64,000 nucleotides of DNA from Sthenelais limicola (Eukaryota; Annelida; Polychaeta; Phyllodocida; Sigalionidae), in NCBI GenBank assembly GCA_942159475.1, contig OW804097.1, forward strand, positions 9,391,685 to 9,455,684, written 5' to 3'. The notes under the pieces are model-generated. The model had not been told where the DNA came from. It saw only the letters and a program-made list of their open reading frames with translations, and did not search any database. Shown one piece after another: positions 46,489 to 58,338 of the stretch. The first letter of the stretch is position 1. Each line of letters opens with the position of its first letter. The translations under genes and the position numbers were made by a program.

Positions 46489-46830
46489 TCAGTTGCTGGT
46501 GTCAATTGCTATTGTATCCTGTATATTATCACTGTATATATGTAAACAATGTATGAGTTTCTGGTATTCGACTCAGGAAATAAAATAGGTAGGACAATCT
46601 CAACAAACAATGTTCATTATAAATAAGTAAATTCACTTTACTTGTGTCAATCTAAAATTGACATTGACACATCACATATTTAGAGCATAAGAAAATCTGA
46701 CTGATTATATATAGATAAGGTGAGAAGACTCTTTAAAATGTAATTTACTGAATTTTGAAAATGATAATTAGGATTAGCTCAGAACAGCGTCCTATGAGAT
46801 GGAATGATTTAAATGAGTACACAAAACTAT

Positions 46831-48848
46831 TCATTTGTTGGATGTTTTGAGTTTGGGCCGCAGAGGTTTCTGTCTCTTTGCCTGCTTGCTTTTTCTTCTT
46901 ATTTCATCCATGTAAACATGACATTTCTGGTGTGCGCATATTGTAAAATAAAGTCGGATCATTTTAATGAGGATTACTTCTTTTGTGTCACCTTCTACCA
47001 TTGCATCGTACACTGTCTCATAGAACCCACAGGTAATATTATCATAAGTCAAGCATGCCTTTACAAACTTTTCGACAGAAAGCATGGCCACATGGCCAAA
47101 CATTTTTAAAAATACCTCTTCCATGGTGTAAAAAACTTGACTAATCTGAGGTTTGATTTTTTTCAACCCACCTCTATCAAGAAGGTTGACAAATGTCATG
47201 CTTTCATTGTCAGTTTCCTTTTCTGTGATGAGATGGGTCAATACTTCCATGAAGTTCTCTTTCTCATCGGGTTTTAATTTTCTGCTATGTTTTGTGACCT
47301 TTGAAACTACACTTCCCCCTATATACGTTATAACATCTAACTCAGCCTGAGAAAATTATGGTGGTGTGTCTTGCGATTGCTCCAGAGGTTTGGGGGTTAT
47401 AAGCCTCTTAAAAATCCGCAAGCACAGGAAGGACGATAACTGGACATGCCCTGTTATGTTGGTTATCTCCTTGAGATTTTCATGTAACACATTATAAAAC
47501 TTTCCCCAAGTTGTTTCCTTGGCAGAAGGCGAAGACGATTTTAGTGGGAAAATCGTATTGATGAAAGTCAGCTTCGAACATAATAGCAACACTGAAAAGA
47601 GAGATGATGACCCTTTTATTATTTGTACTGAAATTAAAGAAGTGAAATTCATTGAATTTCAGTGATATGCAGCCATCGAAATAAAGAATGTGAGCCCACA
47701 CACCTTTTGTCTTGCTGCTGTCAATATTGGAATGAATAGGAGACAAGGCTTTGTCCTGTTTAAGGATTTCTAGGATCTCTAATACTAGGTTTTCATCTAC
47801 CTGCAATAAGTATTCGAAATATTATTAGGTGTATTCATAGTTTCTTGCTATGTGGAGGTGGGGAGTGTGTGTGTGGGGGGGGGGGGGGATGGCAGGGGTA
47901 ACATTAAAATGTGTAAGAACTGTGCTAATGACTTTCCTGGCCCTGTGGTAGTCATCATACTGGGATACTAATAACATTTTGGGGTTTTGAGCCTGGACTG
48001 TTCATTTCTGTTGATCACATTATTTTATTCCACTTTTAAAAATATATTTCATGACGTAAAGCATTATCATATGAGTAATTCCACCAATTGGTCGACATAT
48101 GACTATAAAATAGATTTTCGCATTTTTAACGAGAAATCTTGGTCTGGAGTTATTTTAATCAATGTATATAAGCAGAGGGTCAATCATTGCCGTTGCCATT
48201 ACTTTTCTTCTAGTCGAAATATTTTCACAAACTAAAAAGCATTATGGCCCTTATGTCGAGACCTATGAAGTACACAGTAATTAAAAGCATTATGTGCATA
48301 TTTTTATTTATTTATTTCTAATTTATGTAGAAATATGTACACTGCTTCTGTGCCCTTATCAGCTAGTTCCCGTCTCAGACTCAACAAAGCTGCCCTGACT
48401 ACAATATACATTATTGACCTTCCCAATTTCGTCTATATCATCAGCAATATATGTAGTTTATGCACGAAAAATAATAAATCAATAGAAGCAATTTTACAAA
48501 ATTAAGTATTTTCAGCCAAATGTCGACCAATTGATGGAACTGCTCATATATAGTGGACTGCATCTATTTATTTTAAAACAGTAACTAAATGATAATGCAA
48601 AGAAAAACATGGTAAATTACCGTATTAGGAGAAAACCCCTCTGGTGATACATCAACATCAAGGGCGATCTCATCCTCCACCTCCTAGAAAGTATTATGCC
48701 ATGAGTATGATACTAGGCAAAACTTGACAGAAATCCTACTTACAGTATCTTCAATATTCACAAATGTCAAAGAGATAGTAGAAGAAAAGGAGTTGCCAAA
48801 CTTAATTACCTCCAAGCCTAGGACGTCAGCTAAATCATCGGAACTCAT
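46831..48848 (-). pseudogene. Convergent second gene of the P-type transposon (P-transposase C-terminal-like domain)
   Basis: Exons (minus strand): 48848-48810 (MSSDDLADVLGLE), 48683-48621 (EVEDEIALDVDVSPEGFSPN), 47800-47704, 47627-46831; all borders are GT-AG and phases agree. The product has about 330 residues. The N-terminal third is acidic. The C-terminal half reads DVITYIGGSVVSKV, LLDRGGLKKIKPQI, MEEVFLKMFG, then a helix-rich segment KEVILIKMIRLYFTI and a basic end. Similar blocks (Y.GGYV..K, DRGGL, basic tail) close many P-like transposases or stand in separate unnamed proteins. One in-frame TAA at 47356-47358 interrupts an otherwise continuous frame. The role is unknown; it may act with the transposase or regulate it. 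The family statement is from memory. Confidence 0.65.
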
Positions 48849-49040
48849 GATGAATACTCAACCCTTGAGACAGCCTTGGTTTTTCAAGGGGAAACACCTG
48901 CCGTACTACTACTGTCAGGGATATCTTTTTACGATGTTATAATGTTGCTGTGAGGTTATAGACAGGTAGAGAAGTAGATGTAGATGTATTTCGATTAAAA
49001 AACGTGGTAGTACCGAGTCTGATATGTATGCAAGCGGGGC

Positions 49041-49065
49041 CAACCGGAAGTTCTGAAACAGTATA
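49041..49065 (-). repeat. Right terminal inverted repeat of the P-type transposon
   Basis: Complement of the left terminal repeat (CAACCGGAAGTTCTGAAACA then GTATA). It marks the outer end behind the start of the minus-strand gene. Confidence 0.82.
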
Positions 49066-49249
49066 TGCAGGGGCGCCACCTACGTTTTTAACATAGACAT
49101 ACTCAAAATATGGGCCAGACTCATAGCTGGCGTTCCAGTCGCTGGAGTTCTGTGGCCTAAATCAATGATTGTATAACATAGATTTTATCACCTCATACTT
49201 TTCATGTTTATATGTATATAAAATGAACATAGAATCTCTGTACAAATCA

Positions 49250-49340
49250 ATTTGCATCTTGGCCCGACAGAACTAACCCCAAAAAGGGGAGTCGGCAACC
49301 AAGTCGAAATAAAATCCTTAACAAAAAAAAACAAAAAAAT
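49250..49340 (+). mobile_element. LINE 3' tip
   Basis: Hairpin CCGAC...GTCGG with inner CCCC/GGGG, then GAAATAAAATCCTTAAC and an A-rich run. It has the same structure as the minus-strand copy at 8571-8668. Only the last 90 bp of the LINE are present. Confidence 0.8.
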
Positions 49341-49344
49341 ATTT

Positions 49345-50290
49345 AATGGATAATGGATGGGTTAGTCAGGGAGCCATGGTTTACTGCTAATAAAGGAACG
49401 AGACAGCTTTAGTGGAGTTGCTTTATAAGCGGGAAACCATGGGTCACGCAACACAACACTTTCCTTAAGTATTTTAGCACATGCCCCAAGAGGAGGATGA
49501 GCCCCAATCAGTCAATCAGTTAATCAATTAATCACTGGCCACAATCTCAAACCACATACCACATTACATGAGGCCCCATCAATGGTTTAATCAAGTCAAC
49601 ATCTGGTCACCTCCACCATGCGGAGTCATATTTGCCCTAGCATTCAAAGTTTTTTTCTCCTGTTCCAGACCAATAATTAAGCAAAGAAAAAGAGTGAAAC
49701 ATATCAAGACCTTTTCTCGCTTATATGAGCTACAATTTTATTATATTGCAAAAGTGTAATGATTACTTTATTAATCATTCAATGCCCTCGTTCTCCTTCT
49801 CCTCTCTTGGACCAGATGCCCTCACTGGAGCGATGGATATCTTTACATCATCATGGTTGATAGCTGCAGCAGAATGGTTCTCAGGAGGTGGTCTAAGTAG
49901 TTTTTAAAATGTTGTTATTGCAAAATGGGCCAACTAGATCATGTCTAGAAATATTGTCTCAGTTATCAGGACCATTTTTGGCCTTCACAGCATTGTTGAG
50001 GGACATATAGAAGTAAAGATACAATGCAATATAAATCTCCTCTTTCAGATTATTTTGTTAAAAGAGTCGGTCAAAAAATTGTCAATCACAACTAGATATG
50101 TTTAATGATAAATATAGTTTTAGAAAAACTGCCACAGTCTTGCAAGAGCTTCACTGATTTGGATCATTCAAAATTCTACATGATGCTGACAATTTAGTTT
50201 TTTCTATGTATGCGATCACCTTGTAGTCTAAAAAACATTTCCCCTGTCAGCGTTAACGCAACACGTAACATTTCGGAAAGATCTTTTGTG
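49345..50290. other. Unrecognised spacer
   Basis: No recognised gene or repeat. Confidence 0.4.
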
Positions 50291-50295
50291 TATCA

Positions 50296-50465
50296 TGACA
50301 TTTTTTTTTTTTTTTTTTGAAAATCCTTTTATTCAATTTCAATTATTTATTGAGAATTTGAAGCTCCCAATGAAAAAACCAGTAGGTAGGTTGGAGGGTA
50401 GGTTGGAACACCCAAGTATTTTACTAGCTTGTGGCAACTTAACCTCATTAGAGTGTGAATTTCAT
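50296..50465 (-). mobile_element. Probable retroposon 3' end
   Basis: A run of about 18 T at 50301 preceded (minus strand) by TTGAATAAAAGGATTTTC, that is, a polyadenylation signal and poly(A) on the minus strand. The upstream 120 bp have no recognised family. Confidence 0.5.
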
Positions 50466-51120
50466 TAACATCCAATTAACACGCCAAGGAGGACGAATGA
50501 TCTCCAAAGACAATAATGTGTTCACATACAGATCACAAGACCTCCCGGGTGATATTGCATCAGCATACAACTCAAGAGACACACTAATGCACGCACTATA
50601 ATGCACTCGCACACAAGTCCATCCAAATTAAACCTAATTATACCCAACTATCACCAATTAATCCAAGCAGTATACTCCACAGTCCAATTAGTATAATGCA
50701 CAGGGTGTGCATTATATTCCTAATATAATCTTATAAAGGAGAGTACAAAATGGTAATATTGCATAAAAAAAAACCCTAAAAGTGTGTTAAAAACAGACTA
50801 CTATTCAAACAGTATATGATATTAAATATAAGGATATCCAGATTAGGGATTAGATTAGTAGATTAGAAACTTACATCAGATGTCCAGTCCAGATGATTAA
50901 ATATCACTTAATGTACACACTCTATCTGAACAGCTCTAGCACTTCCTGGATGATCTGCACTGTGTGCAACAGTTGGATCTTTTTTCCGAAAATGTAATTG
51001 AATTGTTAAGGAAATAAAAGATTGATTCACAAATGTACGTGTGTAGCATCAAGCCTCTCTTGCTTGTATGGAGAGCAGTTCAATATGCTGGAAGTGTGCC
51101 AAACTTGTCTATACCAAACT
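50466..51120. other. Unrecognised spacer
   Basis: AT-rich, no recognised gene. Confidence 0.4.
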
Positions 51121-51650
51121 ACGTGGGTAATGTCGTCAGAAAATGTACAAAAATCAGCAGCTCCACACATTTAGTAAATTATGAAAGAGAGAAAAAAGAA
51201 GTTATTCCATCATTAAATGATGAGTTAGATCCAATTGTGGGACGTATGCCTTTAAACCAGGTGAATAGATGGGTGTGACTGTGACTTTTATGATACCAAA
51301 ATTAATGAAAAACTTGAGAACATAATACTTGTACATTAGCATTGTATGGTAAAGTTTTTAAAAGGATATTACTGTGTGGTTACCTAGAGTCTCCTTTAAC
51401 TACGATGATTTAGCAATGTATATGCCCAGATGGCAGGTGTTCCTGAATCAAAGTGGTTTTAAAAAAAAAAATTATGTTCAATTAGTCAGAAAAATGATAA
51501 ATACTAGGCATATCTGAGTATATTGTATATTGCGCCCATTCAGAAAATCTGTTTGATTTTGTTAAAGTGTTTTTTGAACCTAATGTAAGTCTTACATTTG
51601 GGTTAATCAAGAGGATATTGGTGAAGGTGAATACTATATTTCCTGGCAAT
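51121..51650. mobile_element. MITE family B remnants
   Basis: 51135-51180 has GTCAGAAAATGTACAAAAAT and CACATTTAGTAAATTATG. 51490-51650 carries AATACTAGGCATATCTGAGT and GGATATTGGTGAAGGTGAAT in family order. The two pieces are separated by unrelated DNA, and the second is cut by the family A element at 51651. Confidence 0.6.
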
Positions 51651-52057
51651 TGTGATGCGTTTCTGGAAAATGAGTCATAAGTCGCACAAAATAGATTTTG
51701 AGATTCCATTATATTTGAAAAGATGAGATCAGGCTGATTCCAATGACAGTAAACAATCTAATAATCAAATAAGTATTTCTAGATTTTAAGTCTGATATTT
51801 TTATTTTGGAAAAAAAGTTGGCAATATTTCTGGGGGGTAATAGACAGTAAAGTAACTAAATGTAGTCCATATGAGGGCCTTTAAAACCAAAGGATGTATT
51901 ACATAGAATGTCCTGAGATTTGATACCTCGATTGACATATCCATACATGACATACCCTCCGAAATTCAGAATATTCCAATAATTTGATGTTGTGAAAAAA
52001 CACTTTGAAAAATATCAATTTTGCGATTTATGACTCATTTTCCTGAAACACATCACA
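51651..52057. mobile_element. MITE family A, copy inserted in family B
   Basis: Ends TGTGATGCGTTTCTGGAAAA and TTTTCCTGAAACACATCACA; same interior as the copy at 3035. The left flank is the right part of a family B MITE, so this copy is the younger of the two. Confidence 0.8.
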
Positions 52058-52103
52058 ATTACAACCACCTATAGTGCACATTCTCTCTAGAGCGAACATA
52101 TCT

Positions 52104-52338
52104 GGGTCAGATTTTCTGAAAATGTACAATTCTCCTTCGCCAATCTTTTCAAATAACCCAAATTTCAGACGAAAATAAAGTTCAAAATACAATTTAACCT
52201 AACCAAACAGATTGCTAGAATCAATGCAATGCCAAATATACTCGAATTTACCTAGTATTGACCAAATTGCAGCCTAATTTAGCAGAACTTACTAAATGTG
52301 TACAGCTGCCAATTGTACATTTCCCGAAAATCTGACCC
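52104..52338. mobile_element. MITE family B, complete copy
   Basis: Ends GGGTCAGATTTTCTGAAAAT and ATTTCCCGAAAATCTGACCC are inverted. The interior contains CAACCT-like AACCTAACCAAACAG and CCAAATTGCAGCCTAAT; length about 235 bp. Confidence 0.8.
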
Positions 52339-52828
52339 ACCTAACTATTCATCCTCCTCTCAATGCCTGTCATTGACCCTTTATTGTTTCACATAGCATT
52401 TCCCTCCAGTGTTGTGCATGACAACCACCTTATCTCATATTTATAATCTGAAGATTGCAAACAGCAGGTGCAGCGGAACAGATAAAATATTGAGGGGACA
52501 AACTTTGTTCTTTTTGTTTCTTTTTTTTTTTGGGGGGGGGGGGGAGGGGGCTGGGACATAGAGGGTCAATTTGCATTAACCTCCAATAGTATAGTAGAAT
52601 CGAAATATTTAACACACATCCAATACCTTATCAGGAAACCAAACACACTTAATATGCCCAGGCTACCATACTACTGAATACAGTTGTTTTAATGTAGTAT
52701 ACTTAAGATAAATAATCTTAAAGGTTTCTAATGTCTGTGCCACTGGCTCTCTATATTCATTGGTAATGGGCCTATATTCACTTGCCAAATCTTGAGATGT
52801 GTCAACCCAGCAGATCGCAGCCCATAAG
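52339..52828. other. Spacer with T/G homopolymer runs
   Basis: A T-rich then G-rich run at 52520-52548; no gene recognised. Confidence 0.4.
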
Positions 52829-53325
52829 CACACCCTCGTCACCTACAACCTAAACTGCAGTTACCAGCATTCAAAATGGCGGAAGGTGGGTCCCTATTAG
52901 AACAAACAATGTTGGTTTTTACCTAACAAAAGCCGTTTTCAGTAGCTGTCATGTTCTGTGGGTGTTTACTATAGTTGCATTTAGGTTCGAGTGTTATCAG
53001 ATACATGTATCTGGCTTATAATACAGTGTAATCTAGGTGAAAAACATTGAGTGGTATACACGTAACTGCATTATACAGTTACAGTCATAGTGGAAATCAG
53101 TTGGGGTCATACAGTGTGTTATTCCAAGTACAAAATACAAGTAAACTTCAACCCTGGTACATTATTTGAACCCATCACAATGGTGTCATACCTAAAAGGA
53201 AGAGATCTATCGATTCAGTTTGTTATATAAAGTGTTTTTAAGCAAGATTTCAAAGAAAATCATCAGTGCCAACAACAACAACAATGCTGGTAACTGCAGT
53301 TGGGATCGTAGGTGCCGAGTGTGTG
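52829..53325. mobile_element. 497-bp MITE with long inverted ends and 5-bp duplication
   Basis: The left end CACACCCTCGTCACCTACAA and, further in, AACTGCAGTTACCAGCATT are the near complement of the right end (AATGCTGGTAACTGCAGTT ... CGAGTGTGTG). The inverted ends are about 45 bp long. ATAAG borders it at 52824-52828 and 53326-53330. There is no coding region. A 5-bp duplication with CAC-type ends is not assigned to a superfamily here. Confidence 0.85.
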
Positions 53326-54068
53326 ATAAGGGGTGGGGTCTGGGGCAGCCAGAGCCTTTCCCCTTAGACTTAGACACATTTTAGACACTTTGGTTGTTAA
53401 AATCTATCCTCATTCAGATCTAAAACGGGTTTTTTTTCTTGCATATATTTTGCTGAGATGCATATATTACGTACGAGAAAAGAATACCCTAAACTAAATC
53501 TGGTGACTACCATCTGTCATATTCAATTGTGCATTCTTTAAATATTTAAAAAAATATTTTAGATCTCTAAGATATATTCCTATATATATAAATTTAGGGA
53601 TGAATGTGTTTAAATCGTTAAATGTTATATTGGTATGGGGCGTTTTTCATACAACAACCCCTAATTTGATTAAACATGTTAAACCTGAATAAGTAATGCA
53701 GTTTGGACGCTAGTTGGTATGAGTTATATTATTATTATTCAATGGAGTCAAACAGTTCCTTTATTGAAATAAAAGCATGAGTGTATGAGTGGTAACCTGC
53801 ATATCATTTGGCTTGTAACGTTACAATTCATTTGCTTTTCCATTGTAATGTTATTAGTCAGGATCAATAAGTTTCAATCGTTCCTAGGGCAATTTCGGAA
53901 ATGAACGGCACCATTCAGCAGCCGCCATAGCTGCCAACTCCTGTACATGTAACATGCTGCCATGCAGGTACCTTTCCACCTTATAAAGGAAGTAAAAGAA
54001 ATCTGGATGCTTGGCAGCAAATAACTTCCTTTTATAGTTCTAGATACAATTTTGCCAGTTGATATATC
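53326..54068. other. Unrecognised spacer
   Basis: AT-rich; no gene or repeat recognised. Confidence 0.4.
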
Positions 54069-54430
54069 TGTGATGCGTTTTAGGAAAATGAGTCACAAAT
54101 CGCAAAAAAATGGATTTTGAGATATCAAATTCCTGACAATGTTGGCAAATGATGGTAAACATTAAGGATATCTAAGAAGTGTCTCTATATTTATATTTGA
54201 ATTTTTATTTGAATTTTTATTTGCATATTTATCTGTAGGAAATTACCAAAAAAGTAATTAAATGTACTCTGTAGGCTGACCTTTGAAATGCAAGGATATA
54301 GTTTAATACTGTTTTAAAAGTTGGTGCCATACATAAATTAATAATGACTTAAAGCGCCTTGCCCAAATAATGGGAACATTCCATTAAGAGATATTATATC
54401 TTGCGACTCAATTTCCTGAAATACATCACA
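54069..54430. mobile_element. MITE family A, copy
   Basis: Ends TGTGATGCGTTTTAGGAAAA and ATTTCCTGAAATACATCACA with shared interior words. It is somewhat shorter (362 bp) than the other full copies. Confidence 0.8.
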
Positions 54431-55286
54431 TTTTTATTTAAGAGTATTCACAACAGCAAACCAAAATATAATTTCATAATAATCTGGATCATGCATATGA
54501 ATATCCATATTATACCTCATTAAACATGACTCACCCTTTGCTGATACCTTTGGGGAGGGAAACATCGATATGAAAGCTGAGTAGGATGGAGAGAAGGGGT
54601 TGGGGGTGGGATCAAGGGGTGGAAGCGGGTGGTGGGGCGGGGGGGGAGGAACAACAGGAGCGGGGAGAGTGGGCAAATAACATTTTTACACTGTGACAGT
54701 ATCATCGGAGGCTAGGCCCCCACCTCATATAATTATTGGGGGGCCCCGCCCACCTTGCCCCCCCCCCCCCCCACCCCAGTTCCGCCGTGCCTGGAGGGGG
54801 ACAGCAATGAGAGAGACCATGGTTAGAGGGTGAGAGAGATAGGAATAGACATGCAGTGAGAAAGACGATCACTATACGGTACAGTTAGGAAATTCTGCAT
54901 CAGCCAGATCAATAATCTTTCACTGTTTCTTTTAGTTTTTACATGAATGATGTCTGTAGTTTCTGAACTTATTATTTATGATAGTATTTGTATATAACAA
55001 TGTAACAGTTTTACATTGTGACAAGCTCACATTGACATTTCTTCTATTTTCATATCTATACGATACAGAACTATGTTAAGTATACTATAGGAGGTTTCAT
55101 GGATTATATTTATAATAATTATATATCATACATCAATCGGAAAACATTTTAAAGTTGTTCAAACACTAAAATGTAAATCAATATGCTGAAGGACAGCTGG
55201 GAAGACCAACACTGTTGTTGACAGGTTAAACCCTTTGTTTTCATATAATATTGTACTAAAAGAGAAATACAAATACTTATTTATTA
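54431..55286. other. Spacer with G- and C-rich low-complexity tracts
   Basis: G-rich at 54595-54660 and C-rich at 54750-54778; otherwise AT-rich. Pro-rich frames on the minus strand follow from composition. Confidence 0.45.
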
Positions 55287-55680
55287 TATAAGCATTCCAT
55301 ATGAGAGGTGCAATAAGTGGGGTGCTATAAAAATATTAATATAGTACGCATACTATAAAAATGTAGTTGTCTAAAAATAGCTCTGACATTACCTCTGCAC
55401 TTCCGCTGTCTCTGCGGAGATTTGTCCACATGCCATGATTTCAAAGTGCTTATGTGGACGAATCAACTCCAATAATTTTTTTATTGTTGCCGGCTTGTTC
55501 CATTCTCTCTATTTATTATACGCACATGCTATGTGAGAGGTGCTACAAGTAGGGTGCTATAAAAATATTCATATAGGACGCGTCCTATAAAAATGTAGTT
55601 GTCTAAAAATAGGTCTGACGTTACCTCAGCACTTCCGCTGTCTTTGCGGAGATCCCCGCAGAGATCCCCGCGATTGGTAA
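55287..55680. repeat. Repeat family C, two copies in tandem
   Basis: Starts GCATTCCATATGAGAGGTGC (55290) and again GCACATGCTATGTGAGAGGT (55523). Both continue GTGCTATAAAAATATT and AAAATGTAGTTGTCTAAAAA. The first copy ends in TTGTTCCATTCTCTCTAT; the second loses the end. Confidence 0.75.
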
Positions 55681-56028
55681 TCCACCCGGGATTCTGGTAC
55701 TATGATTATAACAATACATAATGAGAATCACACCATTAAATAGAGAATTAAATTCACTTTTGAATGATATAAGTTTTATTAATGTAGCTCAAGAAATGGC
55801 CGCTATATGAACGTTTTAATTCAACAATGTCAGTATGTAAATACTGCATCACCTCACAGGTCTGACAGGGCACTGTTGTACTAACGGGGCTCTCAGCGGA
55901 GCTCTCGGCGGAGCTCTCAGTGGAGCTCTCAGCGGGGCAGCGGGGCTCTCTGAGACTTCTTTAATATTTTTTCAGTGATGTCTTATGATATATGATCAAA
56001 TTTTATGCACATATATATAATAAATATA

Positions 56029-56163
56029 GAATGGAACTCGCTGGCAATAATCGAAAATTTATTGGACTTGATTCGTCCACATAAGCACTCTGCCTATGGC
56101 ATTGTGCTTATGTGGACGAATCAAGTCCAATAATTTTTTTATTATTGCCGGCTCGTTCCATTC
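56029..56163. repeat. 135-bp near-perfect hairpin (end of repeat family C)
   Basis: GAATGGAACTCGCTGGCAAT at the left pairs with ATTGCCGGCTCGTTCCATTC at the right. Inside, TTGGACTTGATTCGTCCACA pairs with TGTGGACGAATCAAGTCCAA, leaving a loop of roughly 20 bases. The same structure, less perfect, is at 33275-33463. Confidence 0.85.
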
Positions 56164-56169
56164 TCTCTA

Positions 56170-57185
56170 TATATATCTTTGATACTTTGAGAGGGAACAA
56201 TCCTTTTCAATACTTCATTATATCCGAAATGTATATGTTTATTGAATAAAAAATACTCTCACATATTGATCAAAACCTTGAAGTGTTCCTCTTTTCATTA
56301 GATTGAACTTTTTACAAACATTTTCATATTCAATAATCTATAGCAAATTTGATGTCAAATGGTAGATTAATGTAAGGTTTAAATACTAACGTTGATCTTT
56401 TAAGACGTAACGGCAGACCTTCCTTCTTCAACACACTGCTTGGAAAGCTACTTATTTCAATTTAAAACTTGCTTATCTACTTATTGCTATGTTGAACTAC
56501 TTAATGTTATCTTGATCTACTTATTTTTATCTCTCAGTTAACGTGAGTCAATAGTGATGCTTTATCGGCGGGTTGTTTTTTTATAAATACTGATTAATTG
56601 GCTGTGTTTGGTTTGATATATTTGATATTTGGTATTGCCTTGATTTAAAAGGATATATGTTAAATATATTACAAGTATTTTTATTTCTCTTTTGTAAAAC
56701 AAGTACATTATTACCTACTCATTGAAATCAACCCAGATTTACGCAGGAGGCATGGATAGACAGCTACAAGAATTTGGGTGCGACCGTGATATTGCAACAT
56801 TTCCGCTAATATAGCAATAATACCTGAGGTTTTGGATGGTCTGGGTGGTCTATAGCCTGGTGGACAATTCGAGGGGCGTTAGTTATTTAGGGGCGACTGT
56901 TATTTACCACTTACTGACTTTTATTTACCAGTTCTTTTGACATCTATAACCCCGGTTTCTTACCGGAAGTTGCCGGAAGTGATTGCCGTGGTCTGTTGTG
57001 AAAAAATACACCCCAGAATCTGACCAAACTGGGTGTAAATAACAACAATCCCCAGTTAGGTAACTTGTCATGCATCGCTGATCATGTCTCCCTGCAACCC
57101 TGAGTTTTATCTCCACCACAGTGGTCAGTGATGTGCAGGATGGCGCTCTTCTCACCAATCTCCACCATAGGCTTATATCAATCTT
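56170..57185. other. Unrecognised spacer
   Basis: No recognised gene; AT-rich to 56750, then more balanced. Confidence 0.4.
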
Positions 57186-57189
57186 CGCT

Positions 57190-57378
57190 CTCTCTGATAC
57201 CCAAGGTTCTGACTAATAAGTTCCTGGAAAGGATCCATAACGGGGTAGTCGGTGCACATGTGAGGATCACTAAGATGCTTCATTTAATCTCCAGCTGGTT
57301 TTTCTGGCCAACCATGATTGCAGACGTAAAGAAATATGTTTCAATTTACCACAAGTGCCTCAGAGTTCAGAGAGATTA
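57190..57378 (+). pseudogene. Retroelement integrase zinc-binding (H2C2) fragment
   Basis: The translation KFLERIHNGVVGAHVRITKM then ISSWFFWPTMIADVKKYVSI and YHKC follows the H2C2 pattern that precedes the integrase core in Gypsy/BEL pol (H....GH...T...........F.WP.M..DV..Y...C..C). The first Cys is replaced. Only about 60 residues are left, with no LTR or other pol domain nearby. Confidence 0.7.
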
Positions 57379-58338
57379 GAGATCCCACCCCACACCCCTT
57401 TTCATGCTTCATGGTTGAAAAATTCCTAAAGACAAAAAGACAAAAGAATTGCTATATTCAACTTGTATTGATATTTCTACTTAATACCTATTTGCTTGGG
57501 CTACTGTCAAATGAATATATATACATTTCAACTTTTTAAATGACCATTTATTGATTTAAATATTTAAAATGAACGTTTTCGGCCATAGATTCCTAGATAA
57601 TTGACTCTGGATGTCATTTATTTCAGGATTATATAGAGGAGAGTATGAGCTTTTAGGAAATATTATCCAGTAACCTCTTTTGTTTAATCTAAATTTCATT
57701 TTTTCTCATTAATTTCCATCACTGAAAAGCAAGACTTTTCAGAGAATAGCTCTATAGCGTGTTTACGTCGCCCATATTTTCAACCTGGTTTAGAAAATAG
57801 AAATATAATCCCTGGCAGAAATAACACTTGAATCTAGGTAAGGTGATAACAAGGCTATCTGAGTCATTTTTCCTTATATCCCTCGCTTATGAAGAGAACA
57901 GTGGTAATTGACTGGTATATGAAAAAAGGTAATGTCTGAAAAAGCCTATAACTGAAAAACAAAGCTGTTTTTAATTTTGAAATTCCTATATCAAAATAGG
58001 AGAGTTCTTGCACAAAAATACCAAACACATGTTGAATTGCCCCTATTCTTAAATAAATTGCTTAATCTAACCAAAACAAATGATGTCCCATTGCCAAAAT
58101 GCCCAGTATTATAATGCCAATTTGATGTGTGACATAAAAACATAGGAAATCCGAACCCAGCCATTGATTATATATGTATAATAAAAACTATTTGATCAAT
58201 TTAGTAGCAAATTTAGATTTAAAAGGTTCCATTACTCTACTTTAAGTTCCTTAACTATGGAAAACATTGAAGGAATTTTTTGTTGTACAATGGTTTCAGG
58301 CCACTGGGCCCATTTCGTAGGAATGGACCATATATATA
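57379..58338. other. Unrecognised AT-rich spacer
   Basis: No gene or repeat recognised. Confidence 0.4.

Larger units (their letters stand above)
40727..49065. mobile_element. P-type (THAP) DNA transposon, 8.3 kb, with two convergent genes
   Basis: The ends are a 25-bp inverted repeat with one mismatch (TATACTGTTTCTGAAC... left; ...GTTCTGAAACAGTATA right). Inside, a plus-strand THAP/P transposase gene (41968-46488) faces a minus-strand gene (48848-46831); their stops are about 340 bp apart. The first 1.2 kb, 40752-41967, is non-coding. P elements make 8-bp GC-rich target duplications. The flanks (GGGAGCCC left; GGGGCGCC a few bases off the right end) are similar but not identical, so a duplication is not proven. 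The element sits about 300 bp upstream of the METTL24-like start codon. Confidence 0.82.

Noticed and set aside
40719..49073. 8-bp target duplication of the P-type transposon
   Set aside because: GGGAGCCC and GGGGCGCC agree at only five of eight positions and are offset from the right end.
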